From Pseudomonas brassicacearum (lineage in GTDB: Bacteria; Pseudomonadota; Gammaproteobacteria; Pseudomonadales; Pseudomonadaceae): a stretch of DNA of 64,000 nt. The position numbers and the translations under genes are program-made. Below the pieces are notes generated by a model that saw nothing but the letters and a program-made list of their open reading frames with translations, made no database searches and was not told where the DNA came from. Shown piece after piece: positions 55,391-64,000 of the stretch (the stretch's first letter is position 1; the number at the start of each line of letters is the position of its first letter). The DNA lies in contig NZ_MOBK01000006.1 in NCBI RefSeq assembly GCF_003732265.1, forward strand, positions 682,001 to 746,000, written 5' to 3'.

Positions 55391-56037
55391 CTGACAACGC
55401 ATTCAGTCAGGCCGAACGCGCAGCGGTCTACCGCGCCATCGGCGAACGCCGCGACATGCGGCACTTCAGCGGTGGCACGGTTGAGCCCGAGCTGTTGCGA
55501 CGCCTGCTCGAAGCCGCGCACCAGGCGCCCAGCGTCGGCCTGATGCAGCCCTGGCGATTCATCCGCATCAGCGACCATGCCCTGCGCGGCAAGATCCAGT
55601 CGTTGGTGGAAGAGGAGCGCATGCGCACCGCCGAAGCGCTCGGCGAGCGCACCGACGAATTCATGAAGCTCAAGGTCGAAGGCATCAACGACTGCGCCGA
55701 GGTGCTGGTCGCCGCGCTGATGGATGATCGCGAGCGTCACATCTTCGGCCGTCGCACCCTGCCGGAAATGGACATGGCCTCGTTGTCCTGCGCGATCCAG
55801 AATCTGTGGCTCGCCTCCCGCGCCGAAGGCCTGGGCATGGGCTGGGTGTCACTGTTCGAGCCGCAAGCGCTGGCGGACCTGCTGGGTTTGCCGGCCGGGG
55901 CCAAGCCGCTGGCGGTTCTTTGTCTGGGGCCGGTCAAGGAATTCTATCCGGCGCCGATGCTGGTACTCGAAGGCTGGGCGCAAGCGCGTCCGCTCAGTGA
56001 GTTGCTGTACGAAAATTATTGGGGAGTGAGTCAATGA
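55387..56037 (+). CDS. bluB: 5,6-dimethylbenzimidazole synthase (BluB)
   Basis: Oxygen-dependent conversion of FMNH2 into the lower ligand DMB. The 216-residue nitroreductase-fold protein has the [11 protein letters not shown] motif (about residues 19-29), [15 protein letters not shown] and [10 protein letters not shown]. Its start lies directly after the REPIN, so the ribosome site may be repeat-derived. It overlaps cobD by four bases. Confidence 0.95.
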   Translation: MTDNAFSQAERAAVYRAIGERRDMRHFSGGTVEPELLRRLLEAAHQAPSVGLMQPWRFIRISDHALRGKIQSLVEEERMRTAEALGERTDEFMKLKVEGINDCAEVLVAALMDDRERHIFGRRTLPEMDMASLSCAIQNLWLASRAEGLGMGWVSLFEPQALADLLGLPAGAKPLAVLCLGPVKEFYPAPMLVLEGWAQARPLSELLYENYWGVSQ

Positions 56038-56942
56038 GTGTGGCGTTATTGAGTGTCGCCGCAGTGGCGCTGGACGCGCTGCTGGGTGAACCCAAACGCT
56101 GGCATCCGCTGGTGGCGTTCGGTCGTTTTGCCGAGCGCATCGAGCAACGTTTTAATGGGGAAGGGCGCGGCTGGCGCAGTCATGGTGTCACCGCGTGGGT
56201 GATGGCAGTCGTGCCGCTGACCTTGCTCGCCACGGCATTGTCCTGGGCGCCTTATGTCGGTTGGGTCGTCGAGATCCTCGCGCTGTATTGCGCCCTTGGC
56301 ATGCGCAGCCTCGGTGAGCACGTCGAGCCGGTGGCCAAGGCGCTGCGCAGTGATGATCTGGACGAGGCGCGCAAGCGTGTCGGTTATCTGGTCAGCCGCC
56401 AGACCAGTGAACTGGACAAGACCGAAGTCGCCCGTGCGGCCACCGAATCGGTGCTGGAGAACGGCAGCGATGCCGTATTCGCCGCGCTGTTCTGGTTCGC
56501 CGTGGCCGGCGCGCCCGGCGTGGTGCTCTACCGATTGAGCAACACCCTGGATGCGATGTGGGGTTATCGCAATGAGCGCTTCGAACGTTTCGGCTGGGCG
56601 GCAGCGAAGATCGATGACGCCCTCAATTACATTCCTGCACGCCTGGTGGCGTTGACCTACGCGCTGCTGGGCAAAACCCGACTGGCGTTGAAATGCTGGC
56701 GCACGCAAGGCCCGACCTGGGACAGCCCGAATGCTGGCCCGGTGATGGCAGCGGGCGCCGGTGCATTGGGCGTCGAGTTGGGCGGGGCGGCGATTTATCA
56801 CGGTGAACTGCATCAGCGTCCGCAACTGGGCGAAGGGGTGCCGGCGGATGCCGACTCCATTGATCGTGGCTGGCAATTGGTGCAGCGCGGGGTATGGTTA
56901 TGGTTGCTGATTCTCTGCGTGGGGGCTGAATTCTATGCTTGA
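56034..56942 (+). CDS. cobD: Adenosylcobinamide-phosphate synthase (CobD/CbiB type)
   Basis: A 302-residue membrane protein attaching the aminopropanol side chain. It starts at the ATG overlapping bluB and contains [19 protein letters not shown] (about residues 13-31), [11 protein letters not shown] and the conserved [21 protein letters not shown] region. It overlaps cobC by 8 bases. Confidence 0.95.
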   Translation: MSVALLSVAAVALDALLGEPKRWHPLVAFGRFAERIEQRFNGEGRGWRSHGVTAWVMAVVPLTLLATALSWAPYVGWVVEILALYCALGMRSLGEHVEPVAKALRSDDLDEARKRVGYLVSRQTSELDKTEVARAATESVLENGSDAVFAALFWFAVAGAPGVVLYRLSNTLDAMWGYRNERFERFGWAAAKIDDALNYIPARLVALTYALLGKTRLALKCWRTQGPTWDSPNAGPVMAAGAGALGVELGGAAIYHGELHQRPQLGEGVPADADSIDRGWQLVQRGVWLWLLILCVGAEFYA

Positions 56943-57927
56943 GCACGGTGGCCGGTTGCGCAAGGCGGCGCTCGAATACGGCATCGCGGAAGCTGATTGG
57001 CTCGACCTGTCCAGCGGCCTGGCGCCCTGGCCATTTCCGGTCCCGGACATCCCGCTGCGCGCCTGGGCACGCTTGCCGGAAACCGATGACGGCCTGGAGC
57101 AGGCGGCCTGCGACTATTACAGCGCGGCGCAAGTGCTGCCGGTGGCCGGTTCGCAAATGGCCATCCAGTTGCTGCCGCGATTGCGCCGTGCCGGCAAGGT
57201 CGGCGTGCTGTCGCCGTGTTATGCCGAGCACGCCGAAGCCTGGCGGCGCTGCGGCTACATCGTGCGTGAAGTGCTGGAGCAGGAAGTCGACTTCTTTATC
57301 GACAGCCTCGACGTGCTGGTGGTGGTCAATCCGAACAACCCGACCGGCCTGAGCCTGACCCCGAGTCGCCTGCTCGACTGGCACACGCGCCTGGCCTCGC
57401 GCGGTGGCTGGCTGGTGGTCGACGAAGCGTTCATGGACAACACGCCACAGTTGAGTGTGGCGCCGTTTACCCATCTGGTCGGCTTGATCGTGTTGCGTTC
57501 GTTCGGCAAGTTTTTTGGTCTGGCCGGTGTTCGGCTGGGCTTCGTGCTGGCGGAACGCAAGCTGCTCAAACTGCTCGCCGAGCAAGTGGGGCCGTGGGCG
57601 GTCAGTGGGCCGACCCGAGTGATTGGCCGGGCCTGCCTGCTGGACACTGAAGGTCACGCCCGTCAACGCCAGCGCAGTGAGCAAGCCAGCGAACGTCTGG
57701 CGCGCCTGCTGGAACAGTTCGGGTTCAAGCCGCAGGGCGGATGCGCCTTGTTCCAGTGGCTGATCACCGATCAAGCCGAGCAACTGCATGAGTCCATGGC
57801 CCGCCAGGGCATTTTGCTGCGCTTGTTCCCACACAACAGCAGCCTGCGTTTTGGCCTGCCCGCTGACGAAGCGGACTGGACTCGCCTGGCGCAAGCCTTT
57901 GAAGCCTACGCCAAGGAAGCCCAATGA
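56935..57927 (+). CDS. cobC: Threonine-phosphate decarboxylase (PLP)
   Basis: A 330-residue aminotransferase-like enzyme (CobC/CobD of other nomenclatures) that makes aminopropanol phosphate. PLP landmarks are [13 protein letters not shown] (about residues 122-134) and the lysine in [17 protein letters not shown]. It overlaps cobD and cobQ at both ends. Confidence 0.93.
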   Translation: MLEHGGRLRKAALEYGIAEADWLDLSSGLAPWPFPVPDIPLRAWARLPETDDGLEQAACDYYSAAQVLPVAGSQMAIQLLPRLRRAGKVGVLSPCYAEHAEAWRRCGYIVREVLEQEVDFFIDSLDVLVVVNPNNPTGLSLTPSRLLDWHTRLASRGGWLVVDEAFMDNTPQLSVAPFTHLVGLIVLRSFGKFFGLAGVRLGFVLAERKLLKLLAEQVGPWAVSGPTRVIGRACLLDTEGHARQRQRSEQASERLARLLEQFGFKPQGGCALFQWLITDQAEQLHESMARQGILLRLFPHNSSLRFGLPADEADWTRLAQAFEAYAKEAQ

Positions 57928-59375
57928 CCACGTTAATGGTGCAGGGCACCACGTCCGATGCCGGTAAAAGCACGCTGGTGACGGCGCTGTGTCGCTGGGT
58001 GGTGCGCCAGGGCGTAAGCGTCGTGCCGTTCAAGCCGCAGAACATGGCGCTCAACAGCGCGGTGACGGCGGACGGTGGTGAGATTGGTCGTGCGCAAGCC
58101 GTGCAGGCCCAGGCCGCCAACCTTGAGCCGCACACCGACATGAACCCGGTGCTGCTCAAACCCAACAGCGACACCGGCGCCCAAGTGATCATTCACGGGC
58201 GCGCGGTCACGACCATGAACGCCGTGGCCTATCACGACTACAAAGCCATCGCCATGCAAGCGGTGCTGGCCTCCCACGAACGCTTGAGCGCGGCGTATCC
58301 GGTGGTGATGGTCGAAGGCGCGGGCTCGCCGGCCGAGATCAATCTGCGGGCCGGCGATATCGCCAACATGGGCTTTGCCGAAGCGGTGGACTGCCCGGTG
58401 GTGTTGATTGCCGACATCAATCGCGGCGGTGTTTTCGCGCATCTGGTCGGCACGCTGGAACTGCTGTCGCCGACCGAACAGGCGCGGGTCAAAGGCTTCA
58501 TCATCAATCGTTTCCGTGGCGACATCGCCTTGCTGCAACCCGGTCTCGACTGGCTGGAAAAACGCACCGGCAAACCGGTGATCGGTGTCCTGCCGTATGT
58601 GATGGACCTGCATCTGGAGGCTGAGGATGGCATCGATCAGCGCCAGACCGACAAGGCCGACCAGGTACTGAACGTCGTGGTGCCGGTGCTGCCGCGCATC
58701 AGCAACCACACTGATTTCGATCCACTGCGTTTGCATCCGCAAGTCGATCTGCAATTCATCGGCCCCGGCCAGTCGATCCCGCCGGCCGACCTGATCATCT
58801 TGCCCGGCTCGAAAAGCGTGCGCAGCGACCTCGCGTTTTTGCGGGCCAATGGCTGGGATTCGGCGATCAGTCGTCATCTGCGCTACGGCGGCAAAGTCCT
58901 CGGGATTTGCGGCGGTTTGCAAATGCTCGGCGAGCACGTACACGACCCGATGGGCCTGGAAGGTGCACCGGGTTCAAGCGCGGGTCTGGGGTTGCTGGCG
59001 TTTGAAACGCAGCTCGAAGAAGAGAAGCAATTGCGCAATGTGCGCGGTCGTCTGGCGCTGGAAGATGCGGCCGTCAGCGGCTACGAAATTCATGCCGGCG
59101 TGACCACCGGGCCGGCGCTGGAAAACGCCGCCGTACAGCTGGACGATGGTCGCTGCGATGGTGCGCAAAGTGTGGATGGGCAGATTTTCGGTACCTATCT
59201 GCATGGTCTGTTTGAATCGCCGACGGCGTGCAGTGCGTTGCTGCGCTGGGCGGGGTTGCAGAATGTGCAGGAGGTCGATTACCACGCGTTGCGCGAGCGC
59301 GATATCGAACGGTTGGCGGATCTGGTGGAGAAGCATCTGGATACCGCACTACTGCGTGAACTCTGCGGGATTTAG
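57924..59375 (+). CDS. cobQ: Cobyric acid synthase
   Basis: Amidates the remaining four carboxylates. A 483-residue two-domain protein with a P-loop [16 protein letters not shown] (residues 8-23), a class I amidotransferase cysteine in [14 protein letters not shown] and a histidine/glutamate pair at [13 protein letters not shown] (histidine near 395). The four-base overlap with cobC couples translation. A REPIN separates it from cobU. Confidence 0.97.
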   Translation: MTTLMVQGTTSDAGKSTLVTALCRWVVRQGVSVVPFKPQNMALNSAVTADGGEIGRAQAVQAQAANLEPHTDMNPVLLKPNSDTGAQVIIHGRAVTTMNAVAYHDYKAIAMQAVLASHERLSAAYPVVMVEGAGSPAEINLRAGDIANMGFAEAVDCPVVLIADINRGGVFAHLVGTLELLSPTEQARVKGFIINRFRGDIALLQPGLDWLEKRTGKPVIGVLPYVMDLHLEAEDGIDQRQTDKADQVLNVVVPVLPRISNHTDFDPLRLHPQVDLQFIGPGQSIPPADLIILPGSKSVRSDLAFLRANGWDSAISRHLRYGGKVLGICGGLQMLGEHVHDPMGLEGAPGSSAGLGLLAFETQLEEEKQLRNVRGRLALEDAAVSGYEIHAGVTTGPALENAAVQLDDGRCDGAQSVDGQIFGTYLHGLFESPTACSALLRWAGLQNVQEVDYHALRERDIERLADLVEKHLDTALLRELCGI

Positions 59376-59387
59376 GTTGCTTTTGCT

Positions 59388-59492
59388 GGCCTCTTCGCGA
59401 GCAAGCCCGCTCCCACATTAGATCTGCAGTGAACATGGATTTTGTGTTCAACACCGATCAAATGTGGGAGCGGGCTTGCTCGCGAAGGCGGC
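59388..59492. repeat. REPIN between cobQ and cobU
   Basis: Inverted pair of the dominant class (CTTCGCGAGCAAGCCCGCTC at the left, ATGTGGGAGCGGGCTTGCTC at the right) splitting the cob operon into a cobO-cobQ and a cobU-cobS half. Confidence 0.9.
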
Positions 59493-59525
59493 AGGCGCCT
59501 CACCGATGATTTTAAGGAATAAACC

Positions 59526-60047
59526 ATGCTCCAACTCATCCTCGGCGGCGCCCGCTCCGGCAAAAGTCGACTGGCCGAAAAACTCGCCACCGACAGCCAA
59601 TTGGCCGTGACCTACATCGCCACCAGCCAACCGCTGGACGGTGAAATGAACGACCGCGTCGCCCATCACCGTGCCCGTCGTCCCGCCGAATGGGCCTTGA
59701 TCGAAGAACCGGTTGAACTCGCCCGCGTCCTGCGCGAAACCGCCAGCGCCAACCGTTGCCTGCTGGTGGATTGCCTGACGCTGTGGATGACCAATCTGCT
59801 GATGCTCGACGACGCCGAACGCCTCAACACTGAACGCGAAGCCTTGCTGGACTGCCTGGCCGCGTTGCCGGGTGAAATCATTTTTGTCAGCAACGAGACC
59901 GGAATGGGTGTCGTGCCGCTGGGCGAATTGACTCGCCGCTATGTCGATGAAGCCGGTTGGCTGCATCAAGCCTTGGCCGAGCGCTGCCAACGTGTCGTCC
60001 TGACCGTCGCCGGCCTGCCCCTGACTCTGAAAGGAACTGCGTTATGA
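59526..60047 (+). CDS. cobU: Adenosylcobinamide kinase / guanylyltransferase
   Basis: A bifunctional 173-residue enzyme: the P-loop [15 protein letters not shown] (residues 6-20) for kinase activity, and the histidine region [12 protein letters not shown] (about 44-55) for GMP transfer. AAGGAATAAACC precedes the ATG. Its stop overlaps cobT. Confidence 0.96.
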   Translation: MLQLILGGARSGKSRLAEKLATDSQLAVTYIATSQPLDGEMNDRVAHHRARRPAEWALIEEPVELARVLRETASANRCLLVDCLTLWMTNLLMLDDAERLNTEREALLDCLAALPGEIIFVSNETGMGVVPLGELTRRYVDEAGWLHQALAERCQRVVLTVAGLPLTLKGTAL

Positions 60048-61099
60048 CTCAATCCTGGTGGCTGAACCCGTGCAAACCGGTCGATGCGCAAGCCGTCGAA
60101 CAGGCGCAGGCGCGTCAACAGCAACTGACCAAACCGGCCGGCTCCCTCGGTCGACTGGAGTCGGTGGCGGTGCAATTGGCCGGGTTGCAGGGGCAGGTCA
60201 AGCCGAGCCTGGATCAACTGTGGATCGCGATTTTTGCCGGTGACCATGGTGTCGTGGCGGAAGGCGTGTCGGCGTTTCCTCAGGAAGTCACCGGGCAGAT
60301 GCTGCACAACTTTGTCACCGGCGGCGCGGCGATCAGCGTGCTGGCGCGGCAGCTGGGTGCTTCCCTGGAAGTGGTGGATCTGGGCACGGTGACGCCGACC
60401 TTGAATCTGCCCGGTGTGCGCCACGTGAACGTTGGCCCCGGTACGGCGAATTTCGTCAAAGGCCCCGCCATGACGGCGGCCCAGGGCGAACTCGCCTTGC
60501 AGGCCGGTCGCGACAGTGTGCAGCGTGCCATCGCAGCCGGGGCGCAGTTGTTTATCGGCGGCGAAATGGGCATCGGTAACACCACCGCCGCCAGTGCATT
60601 GGCCTGTGCCTTGCTCGATTGCCCGGTGGTGCATCTGGCCGGGCCGGGCACCGGTCTGGATGCGGCAGGTGTCAGCCACAAGGCGCAGGTCATCGAACGC
60701 GCGTTGGCGCTGCACGGTGCTCAGCGCGGGGACGCGTTGCAGACTTTGTTCAATCTGGGCGGTTTTGAAATTGCCGCGCTGGTGGGTGCCTATCTGGCGT
60801 GTGCGCAGGAAGGGGTGGCGGTGCTGGTGGACGGGTTCATTTGCAGCGTCGCTGCACTGGTGGCGGTGCGCTTGAATCCTGAGTGCCGCGCGTGGCTGCT
60901 GTTCGGCCATCGCGGTGCCGAGCCGGGTCATCGTCATGTGCTGGAAACCCTGAGCGCGGAACCGTTGCTGGATCTTGGTTTGCGTTTGGGCGAGGGCAGC
61001 GGTGCCGCGTTGGCCGTGCCGTTGTTGCGTCTGGCCTGCGACCTTCACGGGCAGATGGCGACCTTCGCCGAAGCGGCGGTTGCGGACCGTCCGGCATGA
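60044..61099 (+). CDS. cobT: Nicotinate-nucleotide-dimethylbenzimidazole phosphoribosyltransferase
   Basis: Makes alpha-ribazole phosphate from DMB. The 351-residue protein has [18 protein letters not shown] (about residues 27-44), [16 protein letters not shown] and GHRGAEPGH near the C-terminus. The ATG at 60044 overlaps the cobU stop; the longer open frame upstream lies inside cobU and is not used. Confidence 0.96.
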   Translation: MTQSWWLNPCKPVDAQAVEQAQARQQQLTKPAGSLGRLESVAVQLAGLQGQVKPSLDQLWIAIFAGDHGVVAEGVSAFPQEVTGQMLHNFVTGGAAISVLARQLGASLEVVDLGTVTPTLNLPGVRHVNVGPGTANFVKGPAMTAAQGELALQAGRDSVQRAIAAGAQLFIGGEMGIGNTTAASALACALLDCPVVHLAGPGTGLDAAGVSHKAQVIERALALHGAQRGDALQTLFNLGGFEIAALVGAYLACAQEGVAVLVDGFICSVAALVAVRLNPECRAWLLFGHRGAEPGHRHVLETLSAEPLLDLGLRLGEGSGAALAVPLLRLACDLHGQMATFAEAAVADRPA

Positions 61100-61671
61100 C
61101 GTTGCACCTGGACCTGTTGCGCCATGGCGAGACCGAGCTCGGTGGCGGATTGCGTGGCAGTCTCGATGACGCACTGACTGCAAAAGGCTGGGCGCAGATG
61201 CGCGCGGCGGTGGTAGAGCAGGGGCCGTGGGATCGATTGGTCAGCTCGCCGTTACAGCGTTGTGCGCGGTTTGCTGAAGAACTCGGTGTGCAACTGGGGT
61301 TGCCGGTGCAGTTGGACAAGGATCTTCAAGAACTGCACTTCGGTGCCTGGGAAGGGCAGAGCGCAGCGGCGTTGATGGACACCGATGCCGAGGCGCTGGG
61401 GCTGTTCTGGGCTGATCCCTATTCGTTTACGCCGCCGGACGGCGAGCGGGTGGCGGACTTTTCCGTTCGGGTATTGGCGGCCATCGAACGGCTGTCAGCA
61501 GCCTGCGCTGGTGAGCGGGTTTTGTTGATCAGCCATGGAGGTGTCATGCGTTTATTGCTGGCTCAAGCGCGGGGGTTGCCGCGTGAGCAGTTGCTCAATG
61601 TCGAAGTGGCTCATGGCGCATTGTTTTCGTTGCGCGTCGACCCCGGCGTCATTCTCAAGGAAGCAATCTGA
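61096..61671 (+). CDS. Alpha-ribazole phosphatase (histidine phosphatase fold)
   Basis: A 191-residue protein with the RHGET motif at residues 9-13 and a second-histidine motif in [13 protein letters not shown]. Its place between cobT and cobS points to removal of the 5' phosphate from alpha-ribazole phosphate or from cobalamin phosphate, the CobC phosphatase of enterics. To avoid confusion with the PLP CobC, no symbol is given. Confidence 0.9.
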   Translation: MTLHLDLLRHGETELGGGLRGSLDDALTAKGWAQMRAAVVEQGPWDRLVSSPLQRCARFAEELGVQLGLPVQLDKDLQELHFGAWEGQSAAALMDTDAEALGLFWADPYSFTPPDGERVADFSVRVLAAIERLSAACAGERVLLISHGGVMRLLLAQARGLPREQLLNVEVAHGALFSLRVDPGVILKEAI

Positions 61672-61673
61672 CC

Positions 61674-62405
61674 ATGCTGCCCTTCTGGATCGCCCTGCAA
61701 TTTCTGAGCAGCCTGCCGATTCGTCTGCCCGGCATGCCGACGCCTCAGGAATTGGGCCGGTCGCTGCTGTTTTATCCGCTGGTGGGGCTGCTGTTTGGCG
61801 CGATTATGTGGGCGCTGAATTGGTTTTTGCTGGGGACGCCGTTGTTATTGCATGCGGCATTGTTGCTGACGGTTTGGGTTCTGCTCAGCGGCGGGTTGCA
61901 CCTGGACGGTCTGGCCGATAGCGCCGACGCGTGGCTGGGTGGTTTTGGTGATCGGGAACGCACGCTGACGATCATGAAGGACCCGCGCAGTGGGCCGATT
62001 GCCGTGGTGACGCTGGTGTTGGTGTTGTTGTTGAAGTTCGCGGCGGTGTTGGCGTTGATCGAACAGCAGCACAGTCTTTACCTGATCATCGTCCCGCTGA
62101 TTGGCCGCAGCGCGATGCTAGGGTTATTCCTGACTACGCCGTATGTGCGCGCGGGCGGGTTGGGGCAGGCGCTGGCGGATCATCTGCCGCGTTTGGCGGG
62201 TCAGCAGGTGTTGGCGATCAGTGCGGTGGCGTGTGTGCTGATTGCGGGGCTCAGCGGCGTTTGGGCGCTGGTGCTGGCAGCAGTGGTTTTTGCGTGGCTG
62301 CGGCAGGTGATGGTGCGTCGATTGGGCGGGACGACGGGGGACACGGCGGGGGCGATGCTGGAGTTGCTGGAGATGGTGGTGCTGGTAGGATTGGCGTTGG
62401 TCTGA
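61674..62405 (+). CDS. cobS: Adenosylcobinamide-GDP ribazoletransferase (cobalamin synthase)
   Basis: A 243-residue polytopic inner-membrane enzyme joining cobinamide-GDP and alpha-ribazole. Motifs GGLHLDGLADSADAWLGG (about residues 72-89) and MKDPRSGPIAVVTL are those of CobS/CobV. It starts two bases after the phosphatase gene. Last gene of the operon, followed by a REPIN. Confidence 0.95.
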   Translation: MLPFWIALQFLSSLPIRLPGMPTPQELGRSLLFYPLVGLLFGAIMWALNWFLLGTPLLLHAALLLTVWVLLSGGLHLDGLADSADAWLGGFGDRERTLTIMKDPRSGPIAVVTLVLVLLLKFAAVLALIEQQHSLYLIIVPLIGRSAMLGLFLTTPYVRAGGLGQALADHLPRLAGQQVLAISAVACVLIAGLSGVWALVLAAVVFAWLRQVMVRRLGGTTGDTAGAMLELLEMVVLVGLALV

Positions 62406-62429
62406 TGGTTTTTGTGCAGGATGTGCTGG

Positions 62430-62521
62430 CCTCTTCGCGCGCAAGCCCGCTCCCACATTTAACCGAGTTCCTCCAGAGAGAATGCGGTCGAATGTGGGAG
62501 CGGGCTTGCTCGCGAAGGCGC
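62430..62521. repeat. REPIN after cobS
   Basis: Inverted pair of the dominant class with one altered base in the left arm (CGCGCGCAAGCCCGCTCCCA), 25 bases after the cobS stop. Confidence 0.88.
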
Positions 62522-62563
62522 TCTGCCAGACACTCCAAATTGTTGATTAAAACCACCTGTAAC

Positions 62564-62592
62564 TTGATTTAACACAACCGCGGGTATATACA
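62564..62592 (+). promoter_or_regulatory. Promoter of the MarR gene
   Basis: -35 TTGATT (62564-62569), a 17-base spacer and -10 TATACA (62587-62592). The predicted start, six or seven bases downstream, falls on the ATG at 62599, so the transcript may be leaderless. The -10 sits inside the palindrome. Confidence 0.5.
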
Positions 62593-62595
62593 CGC
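62580..62595. promoter_or_regulatory. MarR-type operator upstream of the MarR gene
   Basis: GCGGGTATATACACGC, one base short of the perfect palindrome found before the MFS gene at 63025. It covers the -10 region and ends 3 bases before the start codon, so bound regulator would block transcription. Confidence 0.65.
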
Positions 62596-62598
62596 ACC

Positions 62599-63003
62599 AT
62601 GCTCGACTCCCAATGTTTATGCATCAACCTGCGTCGCGCCGCCCGTGGCGTCAGCAGGCATTACGACGGCGCTCTCGACGGCTTCGGGATCAACGTTGCC
62701 CAGTATTCTTTGCTGTGTAATTTGCAGCGCCTGGATCAGCCAAGTATTTCTACCCTCGCCGAAGCCATGGGCCTGGACCGCAGCACCCTCGGGCGCAATT
62801 TGCGTGTGCTTGAGGGTGAGGGGCTGGTGAAGCTGGTGGAGGGCGAGGACATGCGCAATCGCATTGTCCGCCTGACCGAGGCCGGTGCTGAGCGCCTGGC
62901 AGCGGCCTTGCCGGCCTGGGAAGCGGCACAACAACGGTTGATTGACCGACTGGGCGTCGAAAAACGCGAAACCTTGCTGCGACTGCTGGACGAACTGGCC
63001 TGA
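62599..63003 (+). CDS. MarR-family transcriptional regulator
   Basis: A 134-residue winged-helix regulator: CINLRRAARGVSRHYDGALD at the N-terminus, then recognition-helix and wing region LAEAMGLDRSTLGRNLRVLEGEGLVKL (about residues 54-80; key residues S/T and R in the helix). It has no ribosome site upstream of its ATG, consistent with leaderless translation. It precedes and probably represses the MFS transporter gene. Confidence 0.9.
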   Translation: MLDSQCLCINLRRAARGVSRHYDGALDGFGINVAQYSLLCNLQRLDQPSISTLAEAMGLDRSTLGRNLRVLEGEGLVKLVEGEDMRNRIVRLTEAGAERLAAALPAWEAAQQRLIDRLGVEKRETLLRLLDELA

Positions 63004-63024
63004 AGCCGGTTTTTCCGATCTTAA

Positions 63025-63040
63025 GCGGGTATATACCCGC
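63025..63040. promoter_or_regulatory. Perfect palindromic operator before the MFS gene
   Basis: GCGGGTATATACCCGC, a 16-base perfect palindrome 16 bases before the MFS ATG, and a 15/16 match to the site before the MarR gene. The matching pair is strong evidence for control of both by this MarR protein. Confidence 0.75.
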
Positions 63041-63056
63041 TACCGGAGAACAAGAA

Positions 63057-64000
63057 ATGACATCGATGTGGCGTACGTGCGGTTGGGTGCTGGTGGGCAG
63101 TGCGCTGATCCTTGCGTTGTCGTTGGGCGTGCGCCACGGCTTCGGGCTGTTTCTGGCGCCGATGAGCGCCGAGTTCGGCTGGGGGCGTGAAACCTTTGCG
63201 TTTGCCATCGCCTTGCAGAACCTGATCTGGGGCCTGGCGCAACCCTTCACTGGCGCGTTGGCCGACCGCTTCGGGGCGGCGAAAGTGGTGCTGGTCGGTG
63301 GCGTATTTTATGCGCTGGGCCTGGTGTTCATGGGGATGTCCGATTCCGCTGTGACCCTGTCCCTGAGCGCCGGCCTGTTGATCGGCATCGGTCTGTCCGG
63401 CACTTCGTTCTCGGTGATCCTCGGCGTGGTCGGCCGTGCGGTGCCGCCAGAGAAGCGCAGCATGGGCATGGGCATCGCCAGTGCGGCCGGCTCGTTCGGC
63501 CAGTTCGCGATGTTGCCCGGCACGTTGGGCTTGATCGGCTGGCTCGGCTGGTCCGCCGCGTTGCTGGTGCTGGGCCTGTTGGTGGCGTTGATCGTGCCGC
63601 TGGTGAGCATGCTCAAGGACAAACCGCTGCCGACGCTCGGCCATGAACAAACCCTCTCCGAAGCGCTGCGCGAAGCCTGCTCCCATTCGGGATTCTGGCT
63701 GTTGGCGTTCGGCTTTTTCGTCTGCGGTTTCCAGGTGGTATTCATCGGCGTGCATCTGCCGGCGTATCTGGTGGATCAACACCTTCCAGCCACGGTTGGC
63801 ACCACGGTGCTGGCGCTGATCGGGTTGTTCAATATCTTCGGTACCTACACCGCCGGATGGCTCGGCGGGCGCATGTCCAAACCGCGTTTGCTCACCGGGC
63901 TGTACCTGTTGCGGGCGGTGGTGATCACGCTGTTTCTGTGGGCACCGGTCACGACGACCACGGCGTACCTGTTCGGCATGGCCATGGGGTTCTTGTGGCT
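63057..64000 (+). CDS. MFS transporter, 3' end beyond the window
   Basis: An open frame from the ATG at 63057 (GGAG nine bases before it) to the window edge without a stop, 314 codons so far. The protein starts MTSMWRTCGWVLVGSALILA and contains GALADRFGAAKVVLVG (the MFS loop 2-3 signature, RF then gap then G), VPPEKRSMGMGIASAAGS and about ten hydrophobic helices. The substrate is unknown; similar proteins follow cobS in other pseudomonads. Confidence 0.85.
   Translation, partial: MTSMWRTCGWVLVGSALILALSLGVRHGFGLFLAPMSAEFGWGRETFAFAIALQNLIWGLAQPFTGALADRFGAAKVVLVGGVFYALGLVFMGMSDSAVTLSLSAGLLIGIGLSGTSFSVILGVVGRAVPPEKRSMGMGIASAAGSFGQFAMLPGTLGLIGWLGWSAALLVLGLLVALIVPLVSMLKDKPLPTLGHEQTLSEALREACSHSGFWLLAFGFFVCGFQVVFIGVHLPAYLVDQHLPATVGTTVLALIGLFNIFGTYTAGWLGGRMSKPRLLTGLYLLRAVVITLFLWAPVTTTTAYLFGMAMGFLW

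Overview
This window looks like chromosome from a fluorescent pseudomonad (Pseudomonas fluorescens group). Three things point there: the order of the gltA / sdhCDAB-sucAB-lpd-sucCD, betX-yjcH-actP, purM-purN-DUF3108 and cobalamin clusters; the glyoxylate carboligase operon; and many GC-rich REP/REPIN repeats of the 'GTGGGAGCGGGCTTGCTCGCGAA' type. There are no rRNA or tRNA genes, CRISPR arrays, prophages or insertion sequences. The only mobile-element relative is one REP-associated tyrosine transposase (RAYT).

Layout. 1-8.5 kb: the end of an ion-channel gene, a urea transporter, and a leftward operon gcl-hyi-glxR-ttuD-pyk that takes glyoxylate through tartronate semialdehyde and glycerate to pyruvate. 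A divergent GlcG/HbpS-like gene lies beside it, and both flanks carry a TTGTATACAA operator. 8.6-15.4 kb: the RAYT between two REPINs, a RutR-like TetR regulator, a DUF808 membrane protein, mlaA with an alpha/beta-hydrolase partner, a small membrane protein and a GH17-type glucan enzyme. 15.7-18.8 kb: betaine-binding betX, then the acetate uptake pair yjcH-actP. 19-32 kb: the TCA block, gltA leftward and sdhCDAB-sucAB-lpdG-sucCD rightward, with two strong back-to-back promoters and structured intergenic RNA ahead of sucA and sucC. 32.5-43.4 kb: brnQ, DUF599 and MAPEG membrane proteins, a small Ala-rich lipoprotein, two tandem hot-dog thioesterases, htpG with a sigma-32-like promoter, a dienelactone hydrolase remnant, pirin, OsmC and a cystathionine beta-synthase/gamma-lyase pair. 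43.4-52.9 kb: purM-purN-DUF3108 leftward; DUF2066, PerM-like, hda and two NlpC/P60 lipoproteins rightward; then a sorbosone-dehydrogenase-like lipoprotein and an unknown cytosolic protein. 53-62.4 kb: a cobalamin riboswitch and ten genes for corrin adenosylation, amidation and nucleotide-loop assembly (cobO-cobB-bluB-cobD-cobC-cobQ-cobU-cobT-cobC phosphatase-cobS). 62.6-64 kb: a MarR regulator and an MFS transporter, each preceded by a GCGGGTATATAC-type palindrome; the MFS gene runs off the window.

Most of this is conserved core metabolism. The least ordinary signals are: a REPIN that has become the last 32 codons of cobB and probably supplies the ribosome-binding site of bluB; an A7 run that puts the best-spaced sdhC start codon out of frame; multi-hairpin leaders before sucA and sucC; the RAYT/REPIN pair; the mlaA-hydrolase overlap; and an apparently leaderless, operator-overlapped MarR gene.
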